Assembly: GCF_030464365.1 (NCBI RefSeq)
Contig: NZ_VCYI01000018.1
Location: 1-50,129 of the forward strand
Direction of reading: 5' to 3'
Length of the DNA stretch: 50,129 nt
Origin: Methanoculleus methanifontis
Lineage (GTDB): Archaea > Halobacteriota > Methanomicrobia > Methanomicrobiales > Methanoculleaceae
The position numbers and the translations under genes are program-made. This document shows positions 10,645 to 19,238 of this stretch, in pieces (position 1 is the first letter of the stretch; every line of letters begins with the position of its first letter). The notes under the pieces were generated by a model that was given only the letters and a program-made list of their open reading frames with translations, was not told the DNA's origin and did not search any database.

Positions 10645-10796
10645 CACGTTCACCTCGCGATAATCATCCGGCACGAAGGCGGTTTCACCAGATAAGGCTT
10701 CCCGTGATCCAACCAGAGCAGTGCAGATCTTCCTCTCTTCTCCGTATCGCGGTGCCGATTGTTTCCGAGAAGAACTGTCCGATAAAAAAGAGATTC

Positions 10797-11228
10797 TCAG
10801 GATTCGTGCCGGCGTCTGTTGCCCGGGAGAGCACGAGAGAGGAGCGACAGGACAAGCATGAAGACGAGCAGAACCCCTCCGAGGAAGAGGAGGAGGATAA
10901 CGCCAAGCCTGCTGGTCCAGGAAGCCGGTGCCTGTCCGCTCCATGAGTACCCTCGCGTCCAGACCGTCTGCCCGTTGGGACGGTACTGCTGGAACGGGCC
11001 GTGCGGTCCTGCTGTGCCGCCGCCACGAAGAGCGAGGTCGTAACGCGCCCGGGCGTCGGGGTCGATCAGCGTCTCATACGCCTGCTGGATCGCGATGAAC
11101 CGCTCACCCGCATCCGGGTCGTGGTTCACGTCCGGGTGATACTGTTTCGCGAGCCTCCGGTAGGCCGTCCGGATCTCGTCGGGCGCGGCATCGGGGGAGA
11201 CGCCCAGGATCTCGTAATGAGTCTCCAC
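10797..11228 (-). CDS. Membrane-anchored J-domain (DnaJ-like) protein
   Basis: Co-chaperone candidate that would recruit DnaK (Hsp70) to the membrane. The J domain fills residues 1-70, starting with the helix [18 protein letters not shown] and carrying the essential HPD ([14 protein letters not shown]). A Gly/Pro-rich linker follows, then one hydrophobic helix (about 110-132, [20 protein letters not shown]) and a basic tail. It lacks the zinc-finger and substrate domains of full DnaJ. The start is GTG at 11228 with GAGG four nt upstream. It follows the AcnX small-subunit gene by 6 nt on the same strand, so the two are probably one operon although their functions look unrelated. Confidence 0.85.
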   Translation of the reverse strand: METHYEILGVSPDAAPDEIRTAYRRLAKQYHPDVNHDPDAGERFIAIQQAYETLIDPDARARYDLALRGGGTAGPHGPFQQYRPNGQTVWTRGYSWSGQAPASWTSRLGVILLLFLGGVLLVFMLVLSLLSRALPGNRRRHES

Positions 11229-11234
11229 GGCGCC

Positions 11235-11633
11235 TCACGAAGTCCCGTCGCAGGAGACCTCGCCCGTATCGCCGTTCACCGTCACGGTGGTGCCGGGCGG
11301 GAGATCGGAGAACTCCGGCGGGAGGCGGTCGATCATGGGGATCTCCGCGATGATCGCGCCGACCGCGATGATCGGTTCGGTCTCCGTATTGATTATCGCG
11401 GCGGGGGCGAGCCCGTTCTGTTTCAACGCGTAGATCACGTAGGATCCGACCGTCGAGCCCTTCCCGTACGGGAAGGCCAGCACCCGTCCGGCGATGGATT
11501 GCCCCTCAAGGGGGTGCCCGTGCTCGACGACGATGCCGGTCTCGGGGTCGACACCCGAGAGGAACGATATGGGTTCGGACGAGACGAGGAGTTCTCCGCT
11601 TCCGGTACCTTTGGATATGCTTCTGCCTTGCAT
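11235..11633 (-). CDS. Phosphomevalonate dehydratase small subunit (AcnX swivel domain, DUF126)
   Basis: Small subunit of the aconitase-X type enzyme that dehydrates (R)-5-phosphomevalonate to trans-anhydromevalonate 5-phosphate in the archaeal mevalonate pathway to isoprenoid lipids. The 132 residues match the swivel domain: GRSISKGTGSGELLVSSEPI, SFLSGVDPETG, VVEHGHPLEGQSIAGRVLAF, and PYGKGSTVGSYVIY. ATG at 11633 is preferred, with GGAG just upstream inside the 28-bp palindrome. The large subunit is not in the window. The gene is divergent from pan-1 with only 43 nt between start codons. Confidence 0.85.
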   Translation of the reverse strand: MQGRSISKGTGSGELLVSSEPISFLSGVDPETGIVVEHGHPLEGQSIAGRVLAFPYGKGSTVGSYVIYALKQNGLAPAAIINTETEPIIAVGAIIAEIPMIDRLPPEFSDLPPGTTVTVNGDTGEVSCDGTS

Positions 11634-11638
11634 GATCA

Positions 11639-11666
11639 CTCCAACCACATTATAATGTGGTTGGAG
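11639..11666. promoter_or_regulatory. Perfect 28-bp palindrome between divergent genes
   Basis: Every base from 11639 to 11666 pairs with its mirror. The left arm is CTCCAACCACATTA and the right arm is its exact complement. It sits between the AcnX small-subunit start (11633, minus) and the first PAN start (11677, plus). The arms end in GGAG on each outgoing strand, so both ribosome sites lie inside the palindrome, and the centre (ATTATAAT) is TATA-like. It could be a dimeric repressor operator over both genes. Confidence 0.7.
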
Positions 11667-11676
11667 AACCAACTAT

Positions 11677-12849
11677 ATGAGTGACATGGACGAAACCATT
11701 GGCAACACTCCCGGCAGCGAGCACGATATGCTCACTCTCCAGATCCAGGACCTGAAAGCACAGATCCTGGACTACAAACTCAAGAACGAGTTGCTGGAAA
11801 AGGAGTTACTGCAGCTTCGAAAAGAGAACGCCCAGTTAAAGCGGGTGCCGCTGTTTGTTGCCGCTGTGGTCGATGTACTTGAGAACGGCGAAGTGTATCT
11901 CCGGCAGCAGGGCAACAACCAGGAATACGTCACCGCGGTCAGCGAGAAACTCCACCGCACCCTCAAACCCGGAATGAAGGTGGCGGTGAACAACACCCTC
12001 TCCATCGTCAAGACGATCGGCAATATCTACGACGCGAGAGTCAGGGTCATGGAACTCGACGAGCAGCCGAGCGTGACGTTCGAGCAGGTCGGCGGCCTGA
12101 AGGAAGAGATCGAGGAGGTCCGTGAAGCGGTCGAGTACCCGCTCACGAAACCCGAGATCTACGAGCGCGTGGGCGTCGAGCCCCCGAAAGGCATCCTCCT
12201 CTACGGCCCACCCGGCACGGGTAAGACCCTGATCGCAAAGGCGGTTGCCCGCCAGTCCCAGGCACGGTTCATCAGGATGTCCGGGAGCGAACTCGTCCAC
12301 AAGTACATCGGGGAGGGCGCGCAGCTCGTGCGCGAGCTCTTTATCCTCGCCCGGGAGCGCGCTCCGGCGATCGTCTTCATCGACGAGATCGACGCGATAG
12401 GGAGCATGCGCACGAACGACGGAACCTCCGGCAGCGCTGAGGTCCAGCGGACGCTGATGCAGCTCCTGGCCGAGATGGATGGGTTCGGGAACCGCGGCAA
12501 CATTCGGATCATGGCGGCGACGAACCGGATCGATATGCTTGACCCGGCCCTCCTCCGCCCCGGCCGGTTCGACCGGATCATCGAGGTTCCGCTCCCTGAT
12601 GCCGGAGCGCGTCTGGAGATCCTGAAGATTCACACCGCGAAGATGTCGCTTTCCGGGAACGTTGACCTGTCCTCGCTTGCGGAGCTCGCCGGAGACACCA
12701 CCGGCGCCGAACTGCAGGCGATCTGCCGTGAGGCCGGGATGATGGCGATCCGGCGGGACGCAGATGCCGTCGAGCCCGAAGACTTCCTTGCGGCGATAAA
12801 GAAGGTGAAGCGTGAGACAGCGGCGCCGGACAGCCGCATGTATCTCTGA
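11677..12849 (+). CDS. pan: Proteasome-activating nucleotidase, first paralogue
   Basis: Hexameric AAA+ ATPase that unfolds proteins and feeds them to the 20S proteasome. In 390 residues there is an N-terminal coiled coil (about 15-56, rich in L/E/K heptads), an OB domain (about 57-120) and an AAA domain. Walker A GPPGTGKT is at 177-184, Walker B FIDEIDA at 234-240, with the arginine-finger region [12 protein letters not shown] after that. The C terminus SRMYL is a proper HbYX motif (Met-Tyr-Leu) for docking into the 20S ring. The start at 11677 has GGAG inside the palindrome 10 nt upstream; ATG at 11686 is an alternative. A second paralogue is encoded at 15345-16583. Confidence 0.93.
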   Translation: MSDMDETIGNTPGSEHDMLTLQIQDLKAQILDYKLKNELLEKELLQLRKENAQLKRVPLFVAAVVDVLENGEVYLRQQGNNQEYVTAVSEKLHRTLKPGMKVAVNNTLSIVKTIGNIYDARVRVMELDEQPSVTFEQVGGLKEEIEEVREAVEYPLTKPEIYERVGVEPPKGILLYGPPGTGKTLIAKAVARQSQARFIRMSGSELVHKYIGEGAQLVRELFILARERAPAIVFIDEIDAIGSMRTNDGTSGSAEVQRTLMQLLAEMDGFGNRGNIRIMAATNRIDMLDPALLRPGRFDRIIEVPLPDAGARLEILKIHTAKMSLSGNVDLSSLAELAGDTTGAELQAICREAGMMAIRRDADAVEPEDFLAAIKKVKRETAAPDSRMYL

Positions 12850-13160
12850 CGGGGTTTTTCTTCCTACCAATCTTTTTTGTTCACATTTGCCGCCGGCGTA
12901 TGAAAGGGAGTATCCCGATGTTCTGTTGTCGAGAGGGTATTCGAGAGCCTTCTGCCTTCTCACATTTGCACTGCACAGCCGTGTGGTGGTACTCGAATTC
13001 CACGTCGGATCCCTCACCTGACGTGCTTGTGTCCCGCTTTTGCTCACACTTCCTAAGACGCAATGTTCGTTGGATAGCCATGCACAGGTGAACCCCAAGC
13101 ACGCTTGAACCTCTTCTGATTTTTCCACGAACTAAATGGCTGAAACTATGGAATAGCCTG
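12850..13160. other. Intergenic region after pan-1
   Basis: T-runs at 12854-12858 and 12870-12876 just past the pan-1 stop can end its transcript. Beyond these I find no gene, RNA or repeat up to the modular element beginning at about 13161. Confidence 0.4.
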
Positions 13161-13410
13161 GTACACTGGACCGTGGTGGCTATCGCCTCGGGGGGTGGGG
13201 ACAAAGGGGAGTGCGAGCGCAGCGAGCATGAGAAACTCGAAGAGTTTTGAGGGGGGAGACCCCCCTCCCCACCTGACGGTGATCGAGCTCCGTTCCTGTC
13301 GGAACATCGCACTCCCCGTCAGCCCCTCAAAGAACTTCGTTCTTCTCGTGCTCCTGCCCTTCGGCCAGTCGCACTCCCCAATGGCGATACCCACCGGAAA
13401 TCCGTGCATC
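13161..13410. repeat. Modular intergenic repeat, copy 2
   Basis: The left end is TGGACCGTGGTGGCTATCGCC (13167-13187, variable base at 13180), and the right end is CCCCAATGGCGATACCCAC (13376-13394) followed by GGAAATCCGTG. The ends are inverted copies of each other. Inside are GGGGGGAGACCCCCCTCCCC, CCCCGTCAGCCCC, and small hairpin modules such as AAGAACTTCGTTCTT. There is no coding potential. The interval 13411-13558 shows nothing else clear before the next gene. Confidence 0.75.
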
Positions 13411-13558
13411 ATACTTCACATGTGCGAATGTTCGGAAACTTGACGGCACTGTAGTGAGATTGTCCCGGGATGCGGCGTCTCATCCGCATTCCCACCGACA
13501 AAGCCCCGGTGCAACCTTGAAGGAAACCTTATCGACCTCACACGCCCACAACTATGCA

Positions 13559-14002
13559 ATGAACGTCCTCCTCATTCAGTCGGAGGGGGTTGACCTCTAC
13601 GACACCCTGCTCAAGTCCGAGACCAGCAGAGGCGTTCTCCGTTTTTATCAGCCGGATCGATTGGAATACGGCATACGTATCAGGACGGCGTCGCTCGGGA
13701 GTGCACTTGCTCTCGTCTCCGAACTCCGGTGGTACATCCAGCGCTACGTCGAGGAGGTTCTCTTCGAGCCCGGGGAGGGTATATTCTGCTCATCGGGGCT
13801 TGCCAGGCAGATCTACGAGCGGGACGTGATGCCTGCATCCCCGTGGAGGTACCGCTGTCTCTACCGGATCGTGGGCGATCACATGATCGACACGATCTGG
13901 ATGGACGAGGGGACGGCGCCGGAGACGTATGCCGACCGGACGGAGCCCGAGGATACGCTGCTCGAGGTCTGGTGCGCCGAAGAGGAGTACCCGGCAGGGT
14001 AG
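13559..14002 (+). CDS. Conserved hypothetical protein (DUF5804-like?)
   Basis: The 147-residue soluble protein begins MNVLLIQSEGVDLYDTLLKS. It has no signal peptide, membrane helix or catalytic motif that I can identify. The pattern of a short first strand, a stretch ending TSRGVLRFYQP, then SLGSALALVSELRWYIQRYV resembles what I recall of the archaeal DUF5804 family; that is memory, not a search result. The start at 13559 is chosen over upstream frame extension because upstream residues are low complexity. A GNAT gene follows 87 nt downstream on the same strand. Function unknown. Confidence 0.7.
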   Translation: MNVLLIQSEGVDLYDTLLKSETSRGVLRFYQPDRLEYGIRIRTASLGSALALVSELRWYIQRYVEEVLFEPGEGIFCSSGLARQIYERDVMPASPWRYRCLYRIVGDHMIDTIWMDEGTAPETYADRTEPEDTLLEVWCAEEEYPAG

Positions 14003-14089
14003 GCGGGTGTACGCGCACATCTGCCGGGGCAGTTTTTTCCTTATCTCAGGACTCTCTTTCTTATATGCGGGAAGGTCGAATCCAGGTAT

Positions 14090-14686
14090 ATGCAACACGC
14101 CTGGACCGGCGGCGGTCTGAGGTTCTCCTACTGCACCGAGCACGACCTTCCCGATATATCCCGGATGCTCTCGAAGGAGTCGGTCTGCAGGTGGCTGTTT
14201 TTCGGGCCGAATACAGATGAGGGCACGCGATCCTATTTCCTCCCCCTGATCGGGGAGATGCGGGCGGCGTTCCGGGCAGGAAGAATGCCGGATCACCACG
14301 TCTTCACGGTAAGACTGGAGGATACCGGGGACTTCGTCGGGCAGTGTGCACTGTTTCCGGTTGACTTCAGCCCCGGATCGTTTCTGATCGGCTACCAGCT
14401 CGATGACGTATACTGGAAAAGAGGCTACGGCACTCTGGCCTGCACCTTTCTGGTCTACTTCGCGTTCACCCTGCTCGAGGGCTACCGGCTGAACGGCGAC
14501 ACCGTTGCCGGCAATACAGCGTCACGGCGGGTGATGGAGAGGTGCGGTTTTGTCCTGGAGGGTATCCAGAGGAAGTACTGGCATGCCGGGGGCGAATATC
14601 ACGATCGTCTGATCTTCGGCCTTCTAAAGAGCGATCTTGCCCCGGAGCGTCTTTCGAGACTGGGGGAGACGTTCACGGCGGCATGA
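14090..14686 (+). CDS. GNAT-family N-acetyltransferase (RimJ/RimL-like)
   Basis: Acetyl-CoA-dependent N-acetyltransferase of 198 residues; the substrate may be a protein N terminus or a small amine. The family landmarks are LRFSYCTEHDLPDISRML at the N terminus, the acetyl-CoA loop YWKRGYGT (about 103-110) and the C-terminal VAGNTASRRVMERCGFVLEG (asparagine and phenylalanine of the RimJ-type motif B). The start is ATG at 14090. The 14687-14830 stretch after it holds no gene and leads into repeat copy 3. Confidence 0.85.
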   Translation: MQHAWTGGGLRFSYCTEHDLPDISRMLSKESVCRWLFFGPNTDEGTRSYFLPLIGEMRAAFRAGRMPDHHVFTVRLEDTGDFVGQCALFPVDFSPGSFLIGYQLDDVYWKRGYGTLACTFLVYFAFTLLEGYRLNGDTVAGNTASRRVMERCGFVLEGIQRKYWHAGGEYHDRLIFGLLKSDLAPERLSRLGETFTAA

Positions 14687-14830
14687 TGGCTAACCATGCA
14701 CTGATGCTGGATATACCCGCCCCTGTCGAATCCCTGTTTGGTTCTGAAGGTTGTAACTGGGGGACAGGCTGTCCGGAGTTCGAGCACACGACGAGTGCGA
14801 GTAACGCCGGTTGGAACGTGCGACGGTTTG

Positions 14831-15190
14831 TTAAAACTGGAGGGATATCGCCATTGGGGAGTGCGACTGGCCGGAGGGCAGGAGCATGAGCACCGTTAGG
14901 TGCGAGGGGCTGACGGGGAGTGCGACGTTCCGAAGCGCGACGGTTCGTTAGAACCGGAGCGGGAGCACCGAAGGTGCGAAGGAACGGAGCTCGAGCACCC
15001 GGAGGGTGCGGAGTGCGAGCGAAGCGAGCTTGAGCACCGTTAGGTGCGAGGTGCGATGTTCCGAAGGAACGGAGCACGAGAAGGCTGAAGGCCTTTGAGG
15101 GGGGAGAATCCCCCCCTCCCCTGTCTCTACCCCAGAAGGCTCTACCTGTACCCCCCACCCTGCCTCCTCCCCCGGAATCCGTGTTTGGGA
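14831..15190. repeat. Modular intergenic repeat, copy 3, with four hairpin modules
   Basis: The left end is GGATATCGCCATTGGGGA at 14843-14860; the right end near 15165-15190 keeps GGAATCCGTG but has lost the GGCGATA part. Inside, the stem GCACC/GGTGC occurs four times with different loops: near 14888 (GTTA), 14966 (GAA), 14993 (CGGA) and 15033 (GTTA). Blocks GGGGCTGACGGGGAGTGCGA and GGGGGGAGAATCCCCCC are shared with other copies. Nothing coding is seen between 14687 and 15344. Confidence 0.75.
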
Positions 15191-15344
15191 TGCAATCAAT
15201 GACTCTCCAGAGGGCTTGAATCTGGATTCACGCCCAATTCAATGAGGCCGGTGTATCCTTTTTCGGGATTACTTGCTCTTCTTGCCGCAACGATAACCCG
15301 ATGAAAGGATCGCGGCAAAACTGTTATTCAAAAAAAGATATCCT

Positions 15345-16583
15345 TCAGGCGAACATCTCGCCGAAGGTGGTGTGGAAGTGGTGGCGGTCGAAGTCCACCG
15401 AGAGTTTGTCAATCGCCTTCATGAAATCGTCGGTGTTGACCGCATCGCGCTCCATCCTGATGGCGAACATCCCCGCCTCCATGCATATCGCCCGGAGGTC
15501 GGCGCCGTTCTTGCCCTCGGTGAGCCGGGAGACCTCCGAGAGGTTGACGTCCTCGCTGATGTTCATGTGCTGGGTGTGGATCTTCAGGATCGCCAGTCTC
15601 CCCTGGTGGTCGGGGAGCGGGATCTCAATCATCCGATCGAACCGGCCCGGCCGGAGGAGGGCGCGGTCGAGGATATCGATCCGGTTCGTCGCCGCGACGA
15701 TCTTGACGTCGCCCCGGTTTTCGAACCCGTCCATCTCGGCGAGGAGCTGCATCAGCGTCCGCTGGACTTCCCGGTCGCCGGAGGTGGTCGAGTCGTTCCG
15801 GTGCGCGCCGATTGCGTCGATCTCGTCGATGAAGATGATCGACGGCGCCTTCTGCTTCGCGAGGTCGAAGAGCTCGCGGACCAGGCGGGCGCCTTCGCCG
15901 ATGTACTTCTGCACCAACTCCGAACCGACCACGCGGAGGAAGTGTGCGTTTGTCTGGTGGGCTACCGCCCGCGCGAGGAGGGTCTTCCCCGTGCCGGGCG
16001 GGCCGTAGAGGAGAACGCCCTTCGGTGGGGAGATGCCGACCTTCTCGAAGAGCTGCGGTTTCGTCAGGGGGAGCTCGACGGCTTCCCGGATCTCCTCGAT
16101 CTGCGGTTCGAGGCCGCCGATGTTCTCGTAGTTCTCATCCGGGGACTCCACCAGTTCCATGCCGTAGATCTGCGCGTCGTAGCTCGTGGGGAGCACGTCC
16201 ACGATCGCGAGGGACTGCTGGTTGAGCGTACAGCGCACACCCGGTTTGAGGAGATCGGGGTCGATAAGCTGGGACGTACGGACCAGGAATCGCGGCCCTG
16301 CACTGCTTCGCACGATCACCCGGCTGTTGTCGATAACGTCGGTAACTGTCCCGATCACGAGAGGGGGGCTTCTAAGCTGCTCGATTTCGCTTTTGAGTTT
16401 TCGGAGTTCACGTTCGTAGCGGATCTTCTGGGTCTCAACGTATCGTTTCTCGGACTCCATCTGGCGGAACTGCTCGCGTAGCTCCAGGTTTCGGTTTTCG
16501 AGGTTCGTAATCCGTTCCAGGAGATACTGGTAGATGTCTTCACCGGTATCCTTCTCAGGTGCCTGCCGAGCGATATCTCCCAT
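15345..16583 (-). CDS. Proteasome-activating nucleotidase, second paralogue
   Basis: AAA+ proteasomal ATPase of 412 residues with the same architecture as the gene at 11677. There is an N-terminal coiled coil (about 20-72, [19 protein letters not shown]), an OB domain (about 74-130) and an AAA domain with Walker A GPPGTGKT at 194-201 and a FIDEIDAIG Walker B. The C terminus is GEMFA: Phe replaces the Tyr of the HbYX motif, so 20S docking may be weaker or different. ATG at 16583 has GAGGAGA six nt upstream. It is divergent from aMBF1. The two PANs could form distinct or mixed hexamers. Confidence 0.9.
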   Translation of the reverse strand: MGDIARQAPEKDTGEDIYQYLLERITNLENRNLELREQFRQMESEKRYVETQKIRYERELRKLKSEIEQLRSPPLVIGTVTDVIDNSRVIVRSSAGPRFLVRTSQLIDPDLLKPGVRCTLNQQSLAIVDVLPTSYDAQIYGMELVESPDENYENIGGLEPQIEEIREAVELPLTKPQLFEKVGISPPKGVLLYGPPGTGKTLLARAVAHQTNAHFLRVVGSELVQKYIGEGARLVRELFDLAKQKAPSIIFIDEIDAIGAHRNDSTTSGDREVQRTLMQLLAEMDGFENRGDVKIVAATNRIDILDRALLRPGRFDRMIEIPLPDHQGRLAILKIHTQHMNISEDVNLSEVSRLTEGKNGADLRAICMEAGMFAIRMERDAVNTDDFMKAIDKLSVDFDRHHFHTTFGEMFA

Positions 16584-16595
16584 GGGTCTCCTCGA

Positions 16596-16626
16596 TTAAT
16601 TATATAGGTTAAAATTAATATAAAGT
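16596..16626. promoter_or_regulatory. Divergent TATA promoters of pan-2 and aMBF1
   Basis: The 57-bp gap between the two genes is AT-rich. CCTATATAATT on the minus strand (about 16598-16608) is a TATA box for pan-2. AATATAAAG on the plus strand (16616-16624) lies only about 20 nt before the aMBF1 ATG with no ribosome site, so aMBF1 mRNA is probably leaderless. Confidence 0.65.
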
Positions 16627-16640
16627 TGTTTGCGAGACTT

Positions 16641-17132
16641 ATGCAGTGCGAACTATGCGGCGCTCCCATACAAGGACCGCCGAAAATCATCCATATCGAG
16701 GGTGCAGAACTCCGCGTCTGCATGCGATGTGCGAAACACGGTACAGAAGTCCAGCAACCGCGGCGAAAAGGCGCCCCGCAGAAGAAGCCGGGATTCGCCG
16801 CCCAACAGCCCCCCAGGAGGAGGGGGCGAGACGTCTTTGACCTGATGGAAGGAGAACTCGTCGACGATTACGCCGACCGTATCCGGGCGGCACGGGAAGA
16901 GAGGGAGTGGTCCACGCTCGACCTTGCACAGGCAATCAAGGAGCGTGAGATCCTGGTCAAAAAGATCGAGAAGGGTGACCTCATCCCCGAAGACGATGTC
17001 CGGAAGAAACTCGAGAGGACACTCAATATCAGGCTGATCGACTCGGCCGAAGACAACACCTCCACGGGCGGACCCGGTCGGGTGACCATGACCGTTGGCG
17101 ATGTCATATCGTTCAAGAAGAGCCGGAAATAA
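16641..17132 (+). CDS. Multiprotein bridging factor aMBF1
   Basis: Archaeal homologue of eukaryotic MBF1, reported to associate with ribosomes and possibly transcription factors. It is 163 residues. An N-terminal zinc ribbon with CELC at residues 3-6 and CMRC about 25 residues later is followed by a basic Pro/Arg/Lys-rich linker. A Cro/XRE-type helix-turn-helix comes next (about 80-140, RIRAAREEREWSTLDLAQAI then VKKIEKGDLIPEDDV). ATG at 16641 is chosen because the zinc ribbon begins at once (MQCELCGAP); the upstream MFARL is not needed. Its promoter predicts a leaderless mRNA. Confidence 0.92.
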   Translation: MQCELCGAPIQGPPKIIHIEGAELRVCMRCAKHGTEVQQPRRKGAPQKKPGFAAQQPPRRRGRDVFDLMEGELVDDYADRIRAAREEREWSTLDLAQAIKEREILVKKIEKGDLIPEDDVRKKLERTLNIRLIDSAEDNTSTGGPGRVTMTVGDVISFKKSRK

Positions 17133-17335
17133 GGGCCCTGTTGAAATGCTTTCCACAACCCCTGGATAACATTCGGTTGCCGATAGAGGCGGGTGATGTG
17201 GGTCTCACGCGAAGTCGCGAAGGGAGACAGTCAATACCCATCCAGACTTCGCGTTCTTCGCGCCTTCGCGTGCGTCGGTGAGACATGGATTATCCGGAGA
17301 TAATTCATCCTCCGGGAGAGGGTTTCAACAAAGCC
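17133..17335. mobile_element. MITE-like element with IS-type ends
   Basis: The element starts at the base after the aMBF1 stop with GGGCCCTGTTGAAA (17133-17146) and ends with the inverted copy GAGGGTTTCAACAAAGCC (17318-17335). Read on the minus strand, the right end TTTCGGCTTTGTTGAAACCC is nearly identical to the left end of the insertion sequence at 50004 (TTTCGGCTCTGTTGAAACCC). Inside is a second inverted repeat, GTCTCACGCGAAG and CTTCGCGTGCGTCGGTGAGAC. It has no coding capacity and is about 203 bp. It looks like a non-autonomous derivative. Confidence 0.6.
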
Positions 17336-17649
17336 GAAATAAGACAAACCGCATACTTTTTTCCGCAGGGCCTTGTCCTGCTCCGGATTCTCCTCCTGCG
17401 TGTAAATCCGGCATATTTTTATACAAGAACACGTAACGGTATAGGCAATGCGTGGTGGATGTTTTTTCGCCGGTGACCGCTTTTACCTCGGTTAACGGAG
17501 TAACCGCCACGTGCGCAGAAGTGATTTGCCAGTTTTTAACCGCCGATACCCGTAACATGGTAGCGGCAGCGTTTTATCGCTATTTTACCCGGTTTATCCG
17601 GTTTTAATCACTCCCGGAACGACTGTATCATCAAAATCCGGGGAGGACT
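17336..17649 (+). promoter_or_regulatory. Leader/promoter region of the aro operon
   Basis: About 310 nt without a gene. CATATTTTTATAC near 17410-17422 is a TATA candidate about 230 nt before the first start codon; GGTTTTAAT near 17600 is a nearer one. A hairpin CGGTTA/TAACCG with a short loop lies near 17494-17511, and a direct repeat CCGGTTT occurs twice at about 17588-17604. The GGGGAGG ribosome site is at 17640-17646. A long structured leader would suit regulation by aromatic amino acids, but I see no TGTACA TRP-box. Confidence 0.4.
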
Positions 17650-18447
17650 ATGATTATGAGAGGAAAAGAGATTCGTCTGGAACGTATTATGGATCGGAAC
17701 ACCGGCAGGAGCATCATCGTGCCGCTCGATCACGGGGTGACGCTCGGCCCCATCCCCGGGCTGGTCGACGTAGGGAGAACCATCGACCTCGTCGCCGAGG
17801 GCGGAGCGAACGCGGTCATCGGCCACGTGGGGCTTGCGCTGCACGGGCACCGGGGGCACGGGCGGGACGTCGGGCTGATCATGCACCTCTCGGCGAGCAC
17901 CAGCATCGGACCCGACCCGAACGACAAGGTGCTCGTCAACACCGTCACAAACGCCCTGAAAATGGGTGCCGACGGCGTCTCGGTGCACATCAATGTCGGC
18001 GCAGACTCTGAGGCACGGATGCTCGAAGACCTGGGCAGGGTCGCGGTTACGTGCATGGAGTGGGGGATGCCGCTCCTCGCGATGATGTACCCGCGCGGCA
18101 GGAAGGTCAGCGACGAGCACGACCTCGAGAGCGTCAAACTCTCCGCACGGGTGGCGGCGGAGCTCGGCGCCGATATCGTCAAGACCGTCTACACTGGGGA
18201 TGCGGACTCGTTCCGGGAAGTAACGAGAGGATGCCCGGTGCCGGTCGTGGTCGCAGGCGGTTCGAAGACCGATGAACGGGCGATCCTCGACCTGGTCGAG
18301 GGCTCGATGGAAGGAGGTGCCGCCGGGATATCGATCGGGAGGAACGCCTTCCAGCACCCGGCGCCCGATCGCCTTATCCGTGCCGCCGCACTGATCATTC
18401 ATGAAGGGCGATCGGCAGAAGAAGCGGTTGAGATTCTCCGGACGTGA
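17650..18447 (+). CDS. 2-amino-3,7-dideoxy-D-threo-hept-6-ulosonate (ADH) synthase
   Basis: DhnA-type class I aldolase that joins DKFP with aspartate semialdehyde to make ADH, the first dedicated step of the archaeal (DAHP-independent) shikimate route. The 265 residues show [20 protein letters not shown] at the start, [18 protein letters not shown] in the middle, and the Schiff-base lysine in [11 protein letters not shown], then [11 protein letters not shown]. It looks closest to my memory of Methanocaldococcus MJ0400 ([27 protein letters not shown]). ATG at 17650 or 17656 can serve; GGGGAGG lies upstream of both. First gene of an operon in which each gene overlaps the next or nearly so. Confidence 0.88.
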   Translation: MIMRGKEIRLERIMDRNTGRSIIVPLDHGVTLGPIPGLVDVGRTIDLVAEGGANAVIGHVGLALHGHRGHGRDVGLIMHLSASTSIGPDPNDKVLVNTVTNALKMGADGVSVHINVGADSEARMLEDLGRVAVTCMEWGMPLLAMMYPRGRKVSDEHDLESVKLSARVAAELGADIVKTVYTGDADSFREVTRGCPVPVVVAGGSKTDERAILDLVEGSMEGGAAGISIGRNAFQHPAPDRLIRAAALIIHEGRSAEEAVEILRT

Positions 18448-19238
18448 TGGATATGATTGGAAAAGAGATCCGTCTTGAGCGGATAATGGACAGGAACACC
18501 GGCCGTGCCGTGATCATCCCCATGGATCACGGGTTCACGATGGGCCAGATCGAAGGGCTCTGCAACATGACCGAGACGGTCAACGCGGTGAGTGAGGGCG
18601 GGGCAAACGCTATCGTCCTCCACAAGGGCATGGTGAAGGGCGGGCACCGGAAGCACGGAAAGGATATCGGGCTCATTGTCCACCTCTCCGCGAGCACCTC
18701 GATGAACCCGGACCCGAACGACAAGGTGCTCGTCTGCACCGTGGAGGAGGCGGTCGCGCTCGGCGCCGACGCGGTCTCGATCCACATCAACCTCGGCGCG
18801 CCGAACGAGTCGAGGATGCTCGAATCGGCGGGCGAGGTGGTGCGGGACTGCAACCGCTGGGGGATACCGCTCCTGATCATGATCTACCCCCGCGGCAAGG
18901 GGATCGATCCCGTGTCGCCTCAGTCGGTCGGGCACTGCGTCCGGGTGGCGGAAGAACTCGGGGCCGACCTGATCAAGACGAACTACACCGGGGATCCGGA
19001 GACATTCCGCCGGATCACTGCAGCCTGCTCGGTGCCGGTGATGATTGCCGGCGGCGAGAAGGGTGGAGACCTTGAGACGCTCACGACCATCCGGGGCGCC
19101 ATCGATGCGGACGCGGCAGGCGTCTGCATGGGCAGGAACGCCTTCCAGCGCGACGACCCCGCCCGGTTCATCGCCGCGATATCCCGGGTGGTGCACGAGG
19201 GCAAAAGCGCGGCAGAAGCCCTGGAGACTGAGCGATGA
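18447..19238 (+). CDS. Second DhnA-type aldolase: DKFP synthase or ADH synthase paralogue
   Basis: Tandem paralogue of the preceding gene (263 residues), with the same N terminus ([20 protein letters not shown]) and the lysine motif ADLIKTNYTGD. In Methanocaldococcus two homologous aldolases share the work: one makes 6-deoxy-5-ketofructose 1-phosphate (DKFP), the other ADH. The simplest reading is the same division here, with this copy the DKFP synthase, but sequence alone does not settle which is which. ATG at 18447 shares one base with the stop of the first copy (TGATG). The stop overlaps the AroB' start by 4 nt. Confidence 0.8.
   Translation: MDMIGKEIRLERIMDRNTGRAVIIPMDHGFTMGQIEGLCNMTETVNAVSEGGANAIVLHKGMVKGGHRKHGKDIGLIVHLSASTSMNPDPNDKVLVCTVEEAVALGADAVSIHINLGAPNESRMLESAGEVVRDCNRWGIPLLIMIYPRGKGIDPVSPQSVGHCVRVAEELGADLIKTNYTGDPETFRRITAACSVPVMIAGGEKGGDLETLTTIRGAIDADAAGVCMGRNAFQRDDPARFIAAISRVVHEGKSAAEALETER

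Noticed and set aside
14542-14889. Plus-strand open frame after the GNAT gene
   Set aside because: It overlaps the GNAT coding region out of frame and runs into a repeat; there is no ribosome site.
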